Notes: a model not told the origin generated them from the letters alone. A DNA stretch of 33,078 bases from a virus (IMGVR_UViG_3300035670_000822:1-33078), one strand, 5' to 3'; positions 7,739-14,067 are shown, counted from the stretch's first letter. Numbers and translations: made by a program.

Positions 7739-9072
7739 TGTCGTTTTCCTTTGGGTTGCAACGAGTGCTCGCGCATCTTCTTTTCTTGATATTCGATTGT
7801 CCCGGGCGTGTCCTCGGGACGTTTCCGAACCGATTTGTATGTCCAATGATACGACTCTTTTGAGCCGTATAAAAACGCATCGCAACAATGGTCCGCCCCG
7901 TCGCGGATTTCGTCGTGTCGGTCCGACCATGCCAGGTTACTTGCTTCGCCGAGCAGTGCTTTGCAATTGTCCGCCACAACCTGCACCTTGCCGGTTTTGA
8001 TATCTCCAGCGATGTGCTCGACGCATCCGAGCTTGTCAGTCTTGTCGGCGGCGAGGACCGGGATCCCATACCGGCGGCGCATCTCCTCGACATAGCCCTT
8101 GCCAAATCCGCCAGTGTCCGCGACCGTGCGTTTGGGCGAGTAGATTTTGCGCAACTCTTCGGTGTAGTCAGCGACCTGACCAGCCAGTTGCTTGTATCGC
8201 TTGTGCGCCTCGACCACGACTAGAGCGGGATAGGTCCGCGACTCCGCGAGCACAACCCAAGCACTTGCGTGCTCGTAGCCAAGGTCTATCCCAATGATGT
8301 ACGTCCAATTTGGCCCGTCTGGCAACCGGTCTATCTGGTTGATTGCACTAAACGGATAGACCAACGAGTCCAGATCGAGAATCCACTCCGCCAAATACTC
8401 GCGGCGGAATTTGGGATTGTCGCGAGACCATCCGTTGAGTCGCAAAACCTCCGCGAGGTATCCGTCGAAATCTATGATTGTCGGATTGTCCGCGGCAGTC
8501 CACGTCCGCACCGACCAGCCCAGCGTCCCGGTCGTCGCCTCATAAAAATACCCGGAGGGGACATAACCCGGCGAGGATGCAATTGCGAGCTCGCCGCGTA
8601 GGTCCAGTAGCGCTGGCTGCAATGCGTCGGTGATAAGGTCGTGCAACACTCCGTCGCCAAAAAACGCTGCCTCATCAATCGCCACCCGCCCGTACGCCGA
8701 CCCGCGAAAACGCTCGACGCTCGGTCGATCGTTGCATCCATCGAGACGGATTGTCGACCCGTTGAGCAACACAATTGCAAGGTCGCCTTTGACAACGACA
8801 TGCGGGATACCGAGTCGCGCAATCAATAGCCGCAACGGGCGCCACATGCGCAACCGCGCATGTTTTTGCGACAACGAGACATATAGGTTGAGCGACCCCT
8901 GCCTCTCAAGCGCTCCATCAATCAAAAACGCTGCGAGCGCTACTGTTTTTCCACCGCGCCGCCCGCCGAGTAGTGCTCGGTACGGATTTGGGTCGCGCAA
9001 AAATTCGAGCTGCACAGGGTGCAACAACTCGCGGAGCTCGACTTGGTATTTGCACAACACCTGTTGCGGCAT
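7723..9072 (-). CDS. terL: Terminase large subunit
   Basis: A 449-aa packaging motor. The ATPase has Walker A GGRRGGKT (residues 36-43) and Walker B VAIDEAAF (130-137). The RNase H-like nuclease has GIDLG (Asp263), a second acidic site near VADTGGFGKG (Asp319) and the closing ADHCCDAFLYG (Asp398), close to the usual DH..DA..Y pattern. Length is normal for phage TerL. The gene follows a small upstream gene by three bases and overlaps the portal gene. Which packaging mode it uses (headful or cohesive ends) cannot be read from the protein alone; the circularly closing map agrees with headful packaging but does not prove it. Confidence 0.95.
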   Translation of the reverse strand: MPQQVLCKYQVELRELLHPVQLEFLRDPNPYRALLGGRRGGKTVALAAFLIDGALERQGSLNLYVSLSQKHARLRMWRPLRLLIARLGIPHVVVKGDLAIVLLNGSTIRLDGCNDRPSVERFRGSAYGRVAIDEAAFFGDGVLHDLITDALQPALLDLRGELAIASSPGYVPSGYFYEATTGTLGWSVRTWTAADNPTIIDFDGYLAEVLRLNGWSRDNPKFRREYLAEWILDLDSLVYPFSAINQIDRLPDGPNWTYIIGIDLGYEHASAWVVLAESRTYPALVVVEAHKRYKQLAGQVADYTEELRKIYSPKRTVADTGGFGKGYVEEMRRRYGIPVLAADKTDKLGCVEHIAGDIKTGKVQVVADNCKALLGEASNLAWSDRHDEIRDGADHCCDAFLYGSKESYHWTYKSVRKRPEDTPGTIEYQEKKMREHSLQPKGKRQWLGG

Positions 9073-9075
9073 TGA

Positions 9076-9291
9076 CTACTCGGATGATTCGACTCGCCAC
9101 CAGGCGATTTGCGCGAGCGGGACGTAGTACGTCGACGGAGTGCGAGCGTTGACCAGCTGCGCGATCTGCCCGCGGAATGAGATCACCCAACCGTCCGAGC
9201 CGCGGAAATTTTTGGTCACGTCGCGACCGACCCGGACCGCGGACACAGTGCACAACTCCGACACGACCGACTCAGCCTTTTTCGCTGCCAC
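9076..9291 (-). CDS. Small protein of unknown function upstream of TerL (71 aa)
   Basis: The reading frame begins with GTG at 9291 (read as Met, then AAKKAESVVSELCTVSAVRV) with AAGGAA about ten bases upstream. The product has a beta-rich centre (FRGSDGWVISFRGQIAQLVN) and ends TYYVPLAQIAWWRVESSE, which looks like a compact small-barrel protein: the 'y.vPl.qI.ww' ending resembles surface-lining motifs in small phage proteins. It overlaps the preceding gene by 20 bases and ends three bases before TerL. No known function was recognised. Confidence 0.7.
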   Translation of the reverse strand: MAAKKAESVVSELCTVSAVRVGRDVTKNFRGSDGWVISFRGQIAQLVNARTPSTYYVPLAQIAWWRVESSE

Positions 9292-9526
9292 GCGACACGT
9301 TCCTTTCCTTACGCAGGAGTCTGACTACCTGCGCCGAGTCTCGATACGCAACCTCGTACACCGATCGGGATCCACCATCCGCAACAACAGCAACCTCCAT
9401 CGGCAATTGATATTGGCTCGCATACCGAGCTGCCCACTCACCGATTATTTTTGCCGACCCGCGACCAGTGAATTCAAGTGCAACCGGGCCCGCAGCAGGC
9501 CCCGACGGGATAATTTTATACCTCAC
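9272..9526 (-). CDS. Small protein of unknown function (84 aa)
   Basis: A GTG start at 9526 overlaps the upstream stop as GTGA, with AAGGAAA upstream. The mature frame begins with V/M then RYKIIPSGPAAGPVALEFTG, continues KIIGEWAARYASQYQLPMEV, and ends in a basic tail (RLLRKERNVSRGSEKG). It is coupled to both neighbours in the packaging operon. Nothing diagnostic is visible; the basic tail could contact nucleic acid or the terminase. Confidence 0.72.
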   Translation of the reverse strand: MRYKIIPSGPAAGPVALEFTGRGSAKIIGEWAARYASQYQLPMEVAVVADGGSRSVYEVAYRDSAQVVRLLRKERNVSRGSEKG

Positions 9527-9903
9527 AGTATTTCCTTTTTCAAAAAACCATCGATAGCTGTCGTCGCTGGTTTCGTGTTTTTGAGCAGCAGCTCGAGCAG
9601 ACGAGTTTTCGCTTTGATTGTCGCCAACCACTCTGCACCTTCGACAGAGCCCCGCGACTCGTGCGCTGCAATCTTGCGGTTGAGTTGCCCCATGGTTTGC
9701 GCGACCTGCGCCATGGCGTAATCCGGTCCGATTGTCCCGGCTCGGGCGACGGGCACCGGTACCTGGCATTGGTTGTAGTGCGCACGCAATTGTTGTGGTT
9801 CGAGGTTGTACTCAACAGCAACAACGTCAAAAGACCCGCCGGTTGCTCCAATCGAACCCTCTATTGCGCCCCGTTGTGGGTGACTACAAATTGCGCATGC
9901 CAT
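9523..9903 (-). CDS. Candidate terminase small subunit
   Basis: The 126-aa product opens MACAICSHPQRGAIEGSIGA and continues with a helix-turn-helix-like stretch (SFDVVAVEYNLEPQQLRAHY), then a helical region (MAQVAQTMGQLNRKIAAHES; KTRLLELLLKNTK). The start pattern 'C.iCsHp.R..Ie..l..G.s...va..y.l....l..H' is one I associate with small DNA-binding proteins next to phage terminases. It is the first gene of the packaging operon. There is no Shine-Dalgarno; a promoter-like TTGACC (9938-9933), 18 bases, AACAAT (9914-9909) places the transcript start at or very near the ATG, so translation may be leaderless. The family assignment is moderate. Confidence 0.6.
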   Translation of the reverse strand: MACAICSHPQRGAIEGSIGATGGSFDVVAVEYNLEPQQLRAHYNQCQVPVPVARAGTIGPDYAMAQVAQTMGQLNRKIAAHESRGSVEGAEWLATIKAKTRLLELLLKNTKPATTAIDGFLKKEIL

Positions 9904-9908
9904 ATCGC

Positions 9909-9938
9909 ATTGTTGTGTTGGCGTTGTGGCCAGGTCAA
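9909..9938 (-). promoter_or_regulatory. Possible promoter of the packaging operon
   Basis: TTGACC (9938-9933) and AACAAT (9914-9909) are 18 bases apart on the minus strand, directly downstream of the terminator that ends the methyltransferase transcript. The expected start site falls on the ATG at 9903. The -10 matches four of six consensus bases, so the call is tentative. Confidence 0.4.
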
Positions 9939-9940
9939 TA

Positions 9941-9968
9941 AAAAAAACCTGGGCACCGCGCCCAGGTT
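9941..9968 (-). terminator. Rho-independent terminator after the methyltransferase gene
   Basis: On the minus strand AACCTGGGC (9968-9960) pairs with GCCCAGGTT (9954-9946) around a five-base loop and is followed by a run of Ts (complement of the A run at 9940-9947). It isolates the methyltransferase from the late packaging genes. Confidence 0.9.
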
Positions 9969-9992
9969 GGTCCGATCAAGAATCCGCACACT

Positions 9993-10958
9993 CTACAATA
10001 ACGTCAATGCAGTTTCAAAATTTTTGCAATGTGGGCTGAACCAAATCCGCTCGCGGCTCGCATTGTCCCGCCCGTGTCCAGATTGATTCGCATACCCGCC
10101 ATTGGCTTTCCAAGGTACTTCGGTCCAATTCGACGGCCATTTAAAATGGCCCTCGTATCCACAATACGCGATACGCAGGTGTGGATTGTCGCCGTGCTCG
10201 ATTGCCCATTTGTATGCGCGGACGGCGACGTCGTTACCATCGTCATGCGTGTAGACTTTGGATGTCCTGTCATGTTGCAAATACGGCGGGTCGAGGAACA
10301 CGCCCGTCGATGAACCGGTCATCCAAATACGTCCTGAATCGAGTACGCTATTGCCCAACACGCGTTCAAAATCACCACAACAAATTCGGACATGGCGCAA
10401 TCTGTCGCGCAATTGCTCAAACCAGTCTAACAACGCAACCCGTGGCCGGTTGACACCTTGCCCAGCGTCGCCGAGGTGCGGCAATTGCCGTTTGACACCG
10501 CGCCCAGCATCGCCGGTCTTGACCACACCATCTGGGCCAGCTGTCCATGGACCGTTGCCGCTACACCAACCACCCCCGATCCAACAGCACAACCCCCAAA
10601 CCCACCAAACCGCTATTTTTGCGTCAAACCAATCTGGATCTGCCATCGTCTTGTGCGGCTTGTGGTCTAGCAACCATAGATGCCTTGCATGCAGATCTGC
10701 TTCGTTGACGGGTTGGTCTGCCCAATGCGCGACTTGCTCGGGATCGTGCTGGGTTGCTCGCCAAAAATTGGCAAGGTAGCAGTCTAGGTCGTTGACAGTC
10801 TCGACAGCTGTCGCGTGTGCAGTCGGAGGTCGGTCTAGCAGGACAGCGCCACTCCCAAAAAACGGCTCGATATAGTTTTTGACGTCGCCAAACCGTTGCC
10901 AAACAAGCGGAGCGACTCGCGATTTGCCACCAAACCAGGGAAACGGGGCCTTGACCAT
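9993..10958 (-). CDS. DNA adenine (N6) methyltransferase, D12/Dam class
   Basis: The 321-aa enzyme carries the class-defining motifs: PFPWFGGKSR at 5-14, the SAM-binding IEPFFGSGAVLLD (30-42) and catalytic DPPY (223-226). It transfers a methyl group from S-adenosylmethionine to adenine in DNA. Such phage enzymes usually protect against host restriction or mark DNA; no partner restriction enzyme is present. Residues about 149-174 contain two tandem copies of a short Gly-rich unit (GDAGRGVKRQLPHL and GDAGQGVNRPRVAL), inserted between motifs. The start is ATG 10958; a GTG precedes it by one codon. No clear Shine-Dalgarno is visible. A minus promoter candidate is TTGGCC, 16 bases, GATAGT just upstream. 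It is a single-gene unit ended by its own terminator. Confidence 0.92.
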   Translation of the reverse strand: MVKAPFPWFGGKSRVAPLVWQRFGDVKNYIEPFFGSGAVLLDRPPTAHATAVETVNDLDCYLANFWRATQHDPEQVAHWADQPVNEADLHARHLWLLDHKPHKTMADPDWFDAKIAVWWVWGLCCWIGGGWCSGNGPWTAGPDGVVKTGDAGRGVKRQLPHLGDAGQGVNRPRVALLDWFEQLRDRLRHVRICCGDFERVLGNSVLDSGRIWMTGSSTGVFLDPPYLQHDRTSKVYTHDDGNDVAVRAYKWAIEHGDNPHLRIAYCGYEGHFKWPSNWTEVPWKANGGYANQSGHGRDNASRERIWFSPHCKNFETALTLL

Positions 10959-11011
10959 CACGGCAGACTATCCCGCAAAAAAAAAACGGGCCAAATCCCT
11001 TCCACTGGTCC

Positions 11012-11040
11012 TTGCCACAATAGCCGTCCGGGCGTATATT
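11012..11040 (+). promoter_or_regulatory. Early promoter P1 with embedded operator
   Basis: TTGCCA (11012-11017), 17 bases, TATATT (11035-11040). The spacer holds CGTCCGGGCG (11025-11034), a one-base variant of the palindrome found in the other early promoters. From CACAATAGCC through the ATG the sequence is nearly identical to the Erf leader at 20151-20193. Confidence 0.8.
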
Positions 11041-11057
11041 GGCAGGAGGAGGATGAT

Positions 11058-11282
11058 ATGGTGCACTGGAGCTTTTGCAAAATCATATCGCGGGACCGGG
11101 ACGGCCGGTTCCACACTCGACCCGCCCGAAGCGCGCGGGTTGACATGCTTCACTGGCTCGAGACCGGCGAGCTCGCCGGTTGGGTCTACCCCGCCAGCAT
11201 GGGACTGGCGGATGTCGTTGACGACCTGCTCAATGGCGGCGCTGGGCTCGCCCCGGAGCAGGTAGACGATTCAGGTCTGTAG
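11058..11282 (+). CDS. Early protein of unknown function (74 aa)
   Basis: The ATG at 11058 follows a very strong Shine-Dalgarno (AGGAGGAGG) and sits 17 bases after the -10 of promoter P1, with the same leader as the erf gene. The product is MVHWSFCKIISRDRDGRFHT, followed by a helical region (VDMLHWLETGELAGWVYPAS; LADVVDDLLNGGAGL). It stands alone, opposite the divergent methyltransferase gene. No family was recognised. The shared leader suggests it is expressed together with the recombination protein early in infection. Confidence 0.75.
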   Translation: MVHWSFCKIISRDRDGRFHTRPARSARVDMLHWLETGELAGWVYPASMGLADVVDDLLNGGAGLAPEQVDDSGL

Positions 11283-11556
11283 CTTCCATCCCTGGTCGCG
11301 GAGCCCCGCGACCATACCACAACCCACCCAAAAAAGCAAAAATCCGCCAGGGAACCTGGACGAGCACGCCAAACGCTCATGGTTCGGATGGAGTTGCGTA
11401 TTGTCCAGCGTTTTCTCCAGACTCTTTCTACGTAGTCCAACTACTCCAGCGTGCGAATATGCCGCCATTGGCAGGAGCACGCGTTGCGCCCAAAACGAAC
11501 GGTCTTGCACGCAATCCTGTTTCTTGTGCAAGACAATGCAACACGGGTGCGTGAAA

Positions 11557-11673
11557 ATGACGCAATCTAAAACGACATATCGTTTACGTGTGAACGTTCA
11601 CGGTCCAAGTTCGCAAGAAAACAACGGAATAGCGTTTGGAATATCGCTAGATATACTCAAAGGACTGCGCTGA
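11557..11673 (+). CDS. Possible small protein (38 aa)
   Basis: An ATG at 11557 opens MTQSKTTYRLRVNVHGPSSQ and continues ENNGIAFGISLDILKGLR before TGA. The sequence alternates like two beta strands and looks protein-like. Codons are AT-rich, unlike the rest of the phage. The upstream GGGTGCGTGAAA is a poor Shine-Dalgarno, and a 9-bp hairpin (11502-11534) precedes it. It may be an acquired gene or a chance frame. Confidence 0.3.
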   Translation: MTQSKTTYRLRVNVHGPSSQENNGIAFGISLDILKGLR

Positions 11674-12058
11674 TATACCGCCTATCAATACCGTGCCCGA
11701 TCTGCCCGACTCATTGTGACCGCATTGCAAGAATAAATGTCAAAGGTTTCGGTAGTAACCAAAGGAATTCAAGTTTTGAGTGTTCATGCCAGACCGGTCA
11801 TCCTTTTTCTCCGGATAGTAAATGGCCTTCTTTCCAGCCTGCAATCGTGACATGTATCGCGGTTTTGCGCGCCAGCCCCGCACCCCGTTTTGCGTTTGCT
11901 CAAACGCTGAAATACAGTTGGGTGGCGGGAATAAGAATTCCAGGGTTTTCTTCAGCATGTTCCAGGTTGGCGAAAAAAGATGGAGTAAAACTGAGCGTTT
12001 CCGTTTAGAAACCGCTCAAAACCGCCGGATTTTTTCCAGATTCGGATCATGCTCACAG

Positions 12059-12082
12059 AGGCTTTCGAGCCAAATTCGGCTG
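12059..12082 (+). repeat. 24-bp direct repeat, copy 1
   Basis: Identical to 12208-12231, 149 bp downstream. It starts AGGCTTTCGAGCC and ends AATTCGGCTG. Internally GGCT, AGCC, GGCT alternate in orientation, so it can form a GGCT-TTCG-AGCC hairpin or serve as three inverted half-sites. Confidence 0.85.
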
Positions 12083-12207
12083 AAACTGCAACAGCTGCAA
12101 CCACTTCCACTCCATAGCTCTATTTTAAGCTCCATATTTCCGTTACCGATAAAACCAAGGACAGGATTATGGACTGAGAAATAGGTCCGCGTTGGGAAAA
12201 CGGGTTT

Positions 12208-12231
12208 AGGCTTTCGAGCCAAATTCGGCTG
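12208..12231 (+). repeat. 24-bp direct repeat, copy 2
   Basis: Identical to 12059-12082. This copy is followed by GAAGATTTCCAGATT, which places a TCCAGAYT box eight bases beyond the repeat. Confidence 0.85.
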
Positions 12232-12526
12232 GAAGATTTCCAGATTGCCAAAATGTCACAGATCGTGAGCGGTTAGGTGGTTTATAAAGCCCCGTTTCGG
12301 CTCCAAATCGGGTCTCCGGATTCCATTTTGGCTGGAAAGCCCAACTGAGAAACCTGGAAATGCCCCACGATATCTTCGGAAACAAGGCAAAAGTCTGGAC
12401 AGAGCGCACCAGACTCGGCTTGGAATAACCAATATCCACAAGTGTATCTCAAAAGCGCACAACCGTGCCACGTTCCATGTTTTGCCAGAGACAGGAAGGT
12501 GAGTGAACACTTACATCAGAACGCAA

Positions 12527-12553
12527 AAGTCTGGAAAGCAACCTTCCAGACTT
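12527..12553. repeat. Perfect inverted repeat AAGTCTGGAA / TTCCAGACTT
   Basis: Ten-base arms (12527-12536 and 12544-12553) separated by AGCAACC. Each arm contains a TCCAGAYT box. It has no T-tract and so is not a terminator. The right arm runs into the first of two GACTTGCCAGC repeats. Confidence 0.85.
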
Positions 12554-12696
12554 GCCAGCGTCGTGTGTGCGACTTGCCAGCATACGGGTTGCAATCCGCC
12601 CATGTATCTATTGTGTTCAGCTTTTTTGCGCACGGCTTTCCAACCGCTGGGCAGTTTGAGCGGCTTTGACCACACATACAGGTATCTGATTATCCC

Positions 12697-12724
12697 TTGC
12701 GCAGTATCCGTCCGTGCGTAGCTA
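12697..12724 (+). promoter_or_regulatory. Early promoter P4 (degenerate member)
   Basis: TTGCGC (12697-12702), 16 bases, TAGCTA (12719-12724), with TATCCGTCCGTGCG in the spacer in the same register as the other early promoters. The -10 overlaps an imperfect hairpin GTCCGTGCGTAG/CTACGCGGAC (12711-12732). It would serve the tiny ORF at 12750 or an RNA. Confidence 0.5.
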
Positions 12725-12749
12725 CGCGGACGATGGGGAGTGGGGCATC

Positions 12750-12836
12750 GTGACCGAGGTTGCCGCGGTCCGCGCAATCGACCTTGCGCAGGTCCGGGAC
12801 TGGCTGGAGTCCGAGGGGTACGACTCGTTTAGTTGA
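12750..12836 (+). CDS. Possible tiny early protein (28 aa)
   Basis: A GTG start after GGGGAGTGGGG gives V/MTEVAAVRAIDLAQVRDWLE then SEGYDSFS and TGA. It lies directly downstream of promoter P4 and overlaps the convergent minus gene by eight bases. The amphipathic helix with an acidic tail looks plausible, but the length gives little statistical support. An in-frame GTG at 12714 would give 40 residues. Confidence 0.35.
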   Translation: MTEVAAVRAIDLAQVRDWLESEGYDSFS

Positions 12837-13089
12837 GCAGGTAGCGCAGGTCGGCGGGGCAAGAGTGGCGGCGGTGTCGGGCGAGTCGCCGGGCCATTGC
12901 GAGCAAAACGGCGGAGTGTCGGACCCAACCCTGGTCGTCGACCGGGTCGGGCGCCAGCCCCGCGACAAGGCGCGCATCGACAATGGTGAAAAAACTGTAG
13001 GGCCGGTCGTCGAGGAGCTCCTGCACTGCGTCAACAGCATTCAGCACCGAGCGGACCCGCGACCACCATGCGCGTCGACTCAGCCTCAT
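12829..13089 (-). CDS. Basic protein of unknown function (86 aa)
   Basis: The ATG at 13089 overlaps the stop of the upstream gene (ATGA). The product begins MRLSRRAWWSRVRSVLNAVD, has a central DRPYSFFTIVDARLVAGLAP, and ends in an Arg/His-rich segment (MARRLARHRRHSCPADLRYL). It is the second gene of a two-gene minus unit driven by the promoter at 13501-13473. The charge suggests nucleic acid contact; no family was recognised. Confidence 0.65.
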   Translation of the reverse strand: MRLSRRAWWSRVRSVLNAVDAVQELLDDRPYSFFTIVDARLVAGLAPDPVDDQGWVRHSAVLLAMARRLARHRRHSCPADLRYLLN

Positions 13090-13448
13090 GGCCTTTTGAG
13101 CCTGGTCACTGCAACGATCCGGCCCTGCCCGTCGCGTACGCACTCGTCGAGTGGGCCGGTCCCGGGCACAACAACATCCGGTCGACCGCGCAGCGCTGCG
13201 CCTGCAAGAGCAGACACTATGTACGTGTCCGCCCCGGGCAGCGGCATTTCTCCCGGTGCTCGCCCGTCCTTGTGCACCAGCTTCACCTCGCCGGGCCGGT
13301 CCGGGCCGTACACCGGGAACGGCTGCCCCTGTTCCCGCTCGCCGGGCAGGTTGTCCACGACCGCGACGGAGCCGCTCGCAGAGATGGTCTCGGTTTGCCC
13401 TGTGGGATACTGTAGCACGATAGGATGGGGTGTGAGATTGATAAACAT
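13086..13448 (-). CDS. Phage protein of the 'NLTPHPI' family, unknown function (120 aa)
   Basis: The product starts MFINLTPHPIVLQYPTGQTE and continues TISASGSVAVVDNLPGE, GPDRPGEVKLVHKDG and DTYIVSALAGAALRGRPDVV. I recall this family from many phages and some bacteria; the conserved opening NLTPH.I and a segment ending in a nucleotide-like 'TYIVS.l.a' are its marks, but its function is not established. The ATG at 13448 has AAAGGAGG six bases upstream. It is the first gene of a two-gene unit under a near-consensus promoter. Confidence 0.82.
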   Translation of the reverse strand: MFINLTPHPIVLQYPTGQTETISASGSVAVVDNLPGEREQGQPFPVYGPDRPGEVKLVHKDGRAPGEMPLPGADTYIVSALAGAALRGRPDVVVPGTGPLDECVRDGQGRIVAVTRLKRP

Positions 13449-13472
13449 GTCATCCTCCTTTCAGGTCGTCCC

Positions 13473-13501
13473 AAAATACGCCCGGGCCAGTATCCTGTCA
13501 A
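13473..13501 (-). promoter_or_regulatory. Minus-strand early promoter with GC palindrome
   Basis: TTGACA (13501-13496), 17 bases, TATTTT (13478-13473). The spacer ends in GCCCGGGCG, so the palindrome GCCCGGGC abuts the -10 exactly as CGTCCGGACG does in the plus-strand promoters. It drives the two genes from 13448 to 12829 and is divergent from promoter P3. Confidence 0.75.
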
Positions 13502-13512
13502 CCGATTTTTGA

Positions 13513-13540
13513 TTGACTATTATCCGTCCGGACGTATATT
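13513..13540 (+). promoter_or_regulatory. Early promoter P3 with embedded operator
   Basis: TTGACT (13513-13518), 16 bases, TATATT (13535-13540), with the perfect palindrome CGTCCGGACG at 13525-13534. It is the best consensus match of the family and transcribes a leader of about 165 bases before the SWIM protein gene. Confidence 0.82.
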
Positions 13541-13546
13541 ATAAGA

Positions 13547-13714
13547 TGTGAGGGGCAGGCAGCAAAAAGCCCCCGGGTCTTTGAAAATCTAAACCTCCCG
13601 CGCGCGACACGACGCAGGCGCCAGCCAAGAAACAGCGCACGCCGCAACCGGGAGTTCTGAGTTGATGACAGCGCACCTCGGTGCGCTCACATGAGCCCAG
13701 AACAGGAGGATGCA
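13547..13714 (+). promoter_or_regulatory. Long structured leader of the SWIM gene operon
   Basis: About 165 untranslated bases lie between promoter P3 and the ATG at 13715. Visible pairings are GGGGC/GCCCC (13552-13556 and 13569-13573) and CTCCCG (about 13594) with CGGGAG (13649-13654). There is also an outer stem GTTCTG/CAGAAC (13654-13659 and 13698-13703) enclosing the hairpin AGCGCAC-CTCG-GTGCGCT (13670-13687). The Shine-Dalgarno AGGAGGA starts directly after the outer stem, the same placement as in the two pseudoknot elements downstream. A cis-regulatory RNA is likely; its ligand or factor is unknown. Confidence 0.6.
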
Positions 13715-13996
13715 ATGAAGTTGACAGCAGCATGCCTTCGCCTTTTGAAAGGCGGAGCGGAGCCTGTGCGCCTTGACAAGGCGCACAGGCTGTTCGTGAC
13801 CGGAGGCGTGTTCGAGTTCCCGGCGTTGCCGGGCTCGACCGACCGAGTTTTCGCCGTCCGCGGCAGCGGAGCGGCGGAATACACCGTGACAGTAGCCGGG
13901 CGCAAGGCCCGGTGTGCTTGCCCCGACCACAAGGTGCGTGGGCAACGTTGCAAACACGTCCTAGCCGCGGCAATCGCGGCTATGGTGTCCCGGTAA
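13715..13996 (+). CDS. SWIM-type zinc finger protein (93 aa)
   Basis: The start at 13715 (MKLTAACLRLLKGGAEPVRL) has AGGAGGA at normal distance. The centre is beta-rich (RLFVTGGVFEFPAL; RVFAVRGSGAAEYTVTVAGR). The C-terminal CACPDHKVRGQRCKHVLAAA fits SWIM, C-x-C...C-x-H: Cys, Cys, Cys and His are all present. SWIM domains bind zinc and mediate DNA or protein contacts. Stand-alone SWIM proteins occur in phages, with roles mostly unknown. It is the first gene of the P3 operon. Confidence 0.85.
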   Translation: MKLTAACLRLLKGGAEPVRLDKAHRLFVTGGVFEFPALPGSTDRVFAVRGSGAAEYTVTVAGRKARCACPDHKVRGQRCKHVLAAAIAAMVSR

Positions 13997-14061
13997 CTTG
14001 AGTCCTGGCGAGTTGCCCCGCACCGCGGGGCATACGCGAGCACTCAAGCTCGACGGAGGAT
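13997..14061 (+). promoter_or_regulatory. Pseudoknot-type RNA element, copy A
   Basis: Between the SWIM gene stop and the next Shine-Dalgarno lies TTGAGTCCTGGCGAG (13998-14012), a hairpin TGCCCCGC-ACC-GCGGGGCA (14014-14032), then TACGCGAGC (14033-14041) and ACTCAAGCTCG (14042-14052). CGAGC (14037-14041) pairs with GCTCG (14048-14052), exposing the loop ACTCAA, which is the exact complement of TTGAGT at 13998-14003. Loop pairing would form a pseudoknot; pairing CTTGAGT with ACTCAAG instead would open the second hairpin. GGAGG follows three bases later. Copy B shows the same design with a different, compensated inner stem. Confidence 0.82.
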
Positions 14062-14067
14062 GATTCA

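Larger units (their letters stand above)
11416..12552. repeat. Dispersed TCCAGAYT boxes (iteron-like)
   Basis: Copies on the plus strand: 11416-11423, 12035-12042, 12239-12246 and 12545-12552. Copies on the minus strand: 12392-12399 and 12528-12535. One copy has A for the first base (12408-12415). Two pairs face each other: 12392/12415 and 12528/12552. Repetition of an 8-mer within about 1.1 kb of non-coding DNA suggests a protein-binding site family. Confidence 0.6.
11283..12696. other. AT-richer, largely non-coding region; candidate origin or regulatory island
   Basis: Hand counts of sample lines give about 47% GC here against about 62% elsewhere. Apart from one possible 38-aa ORF (11557-11673) I see no convincing gene on either strand. 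The region contains a GC hairpin (11293-11314) and a 9-bp stem GTCTTGCAC/GTGCAAGAC (11502-11534). It also has seven TCCAGAYT-type boxes, a 24-bp direct repeat (12059-12082 and 12208-12231), two inverted pairs of the box sequence, and an 11-bp direct repeat GACTTGCCAGC (12550-12560 and 12571-12581). Composition and repeats fit an origin of replication, a recently acquired segment, or a non-coding RNA locus. Confidence 0.6.

Noticed and set aside
6963-8000. Long plus-strand open frame opposite portal and terminase genes
   Set aside because: It is antisense to two certain genes, spans their junction and has no protein-like features.
11293-11314. Perfect 9-bp hairpin TGGTCGCGG/CCGCGACCA after the early gene at 11058
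   Set aside because: Considered as a terminator, but no T-tract follows on either strand, so it is noted only as structure.
11740-11958. Minus-strand frame of 72 codons in the AT-richer island
   Set aside because: The product looks somewhat protein-like, but there is no ribosome binding site or promoter and no family was recognised. I left it out of the gene list; a database search would settle it.
12016-12510. Overlapping minus-strand frames of 68-84 codons in the AT-richer island
   Set aside because: They include the repeated boxes and the 24-bp repeats, overlap each other and lack start signals.
12760-13512. Plus-strand open frame of 250 codons
   Set aside because: It is antisense to the NLTPHPI gene and its partner, which have a consensus promoter, Shine-Dalgarno and coupled starts; composition is typical of a shadow frame.
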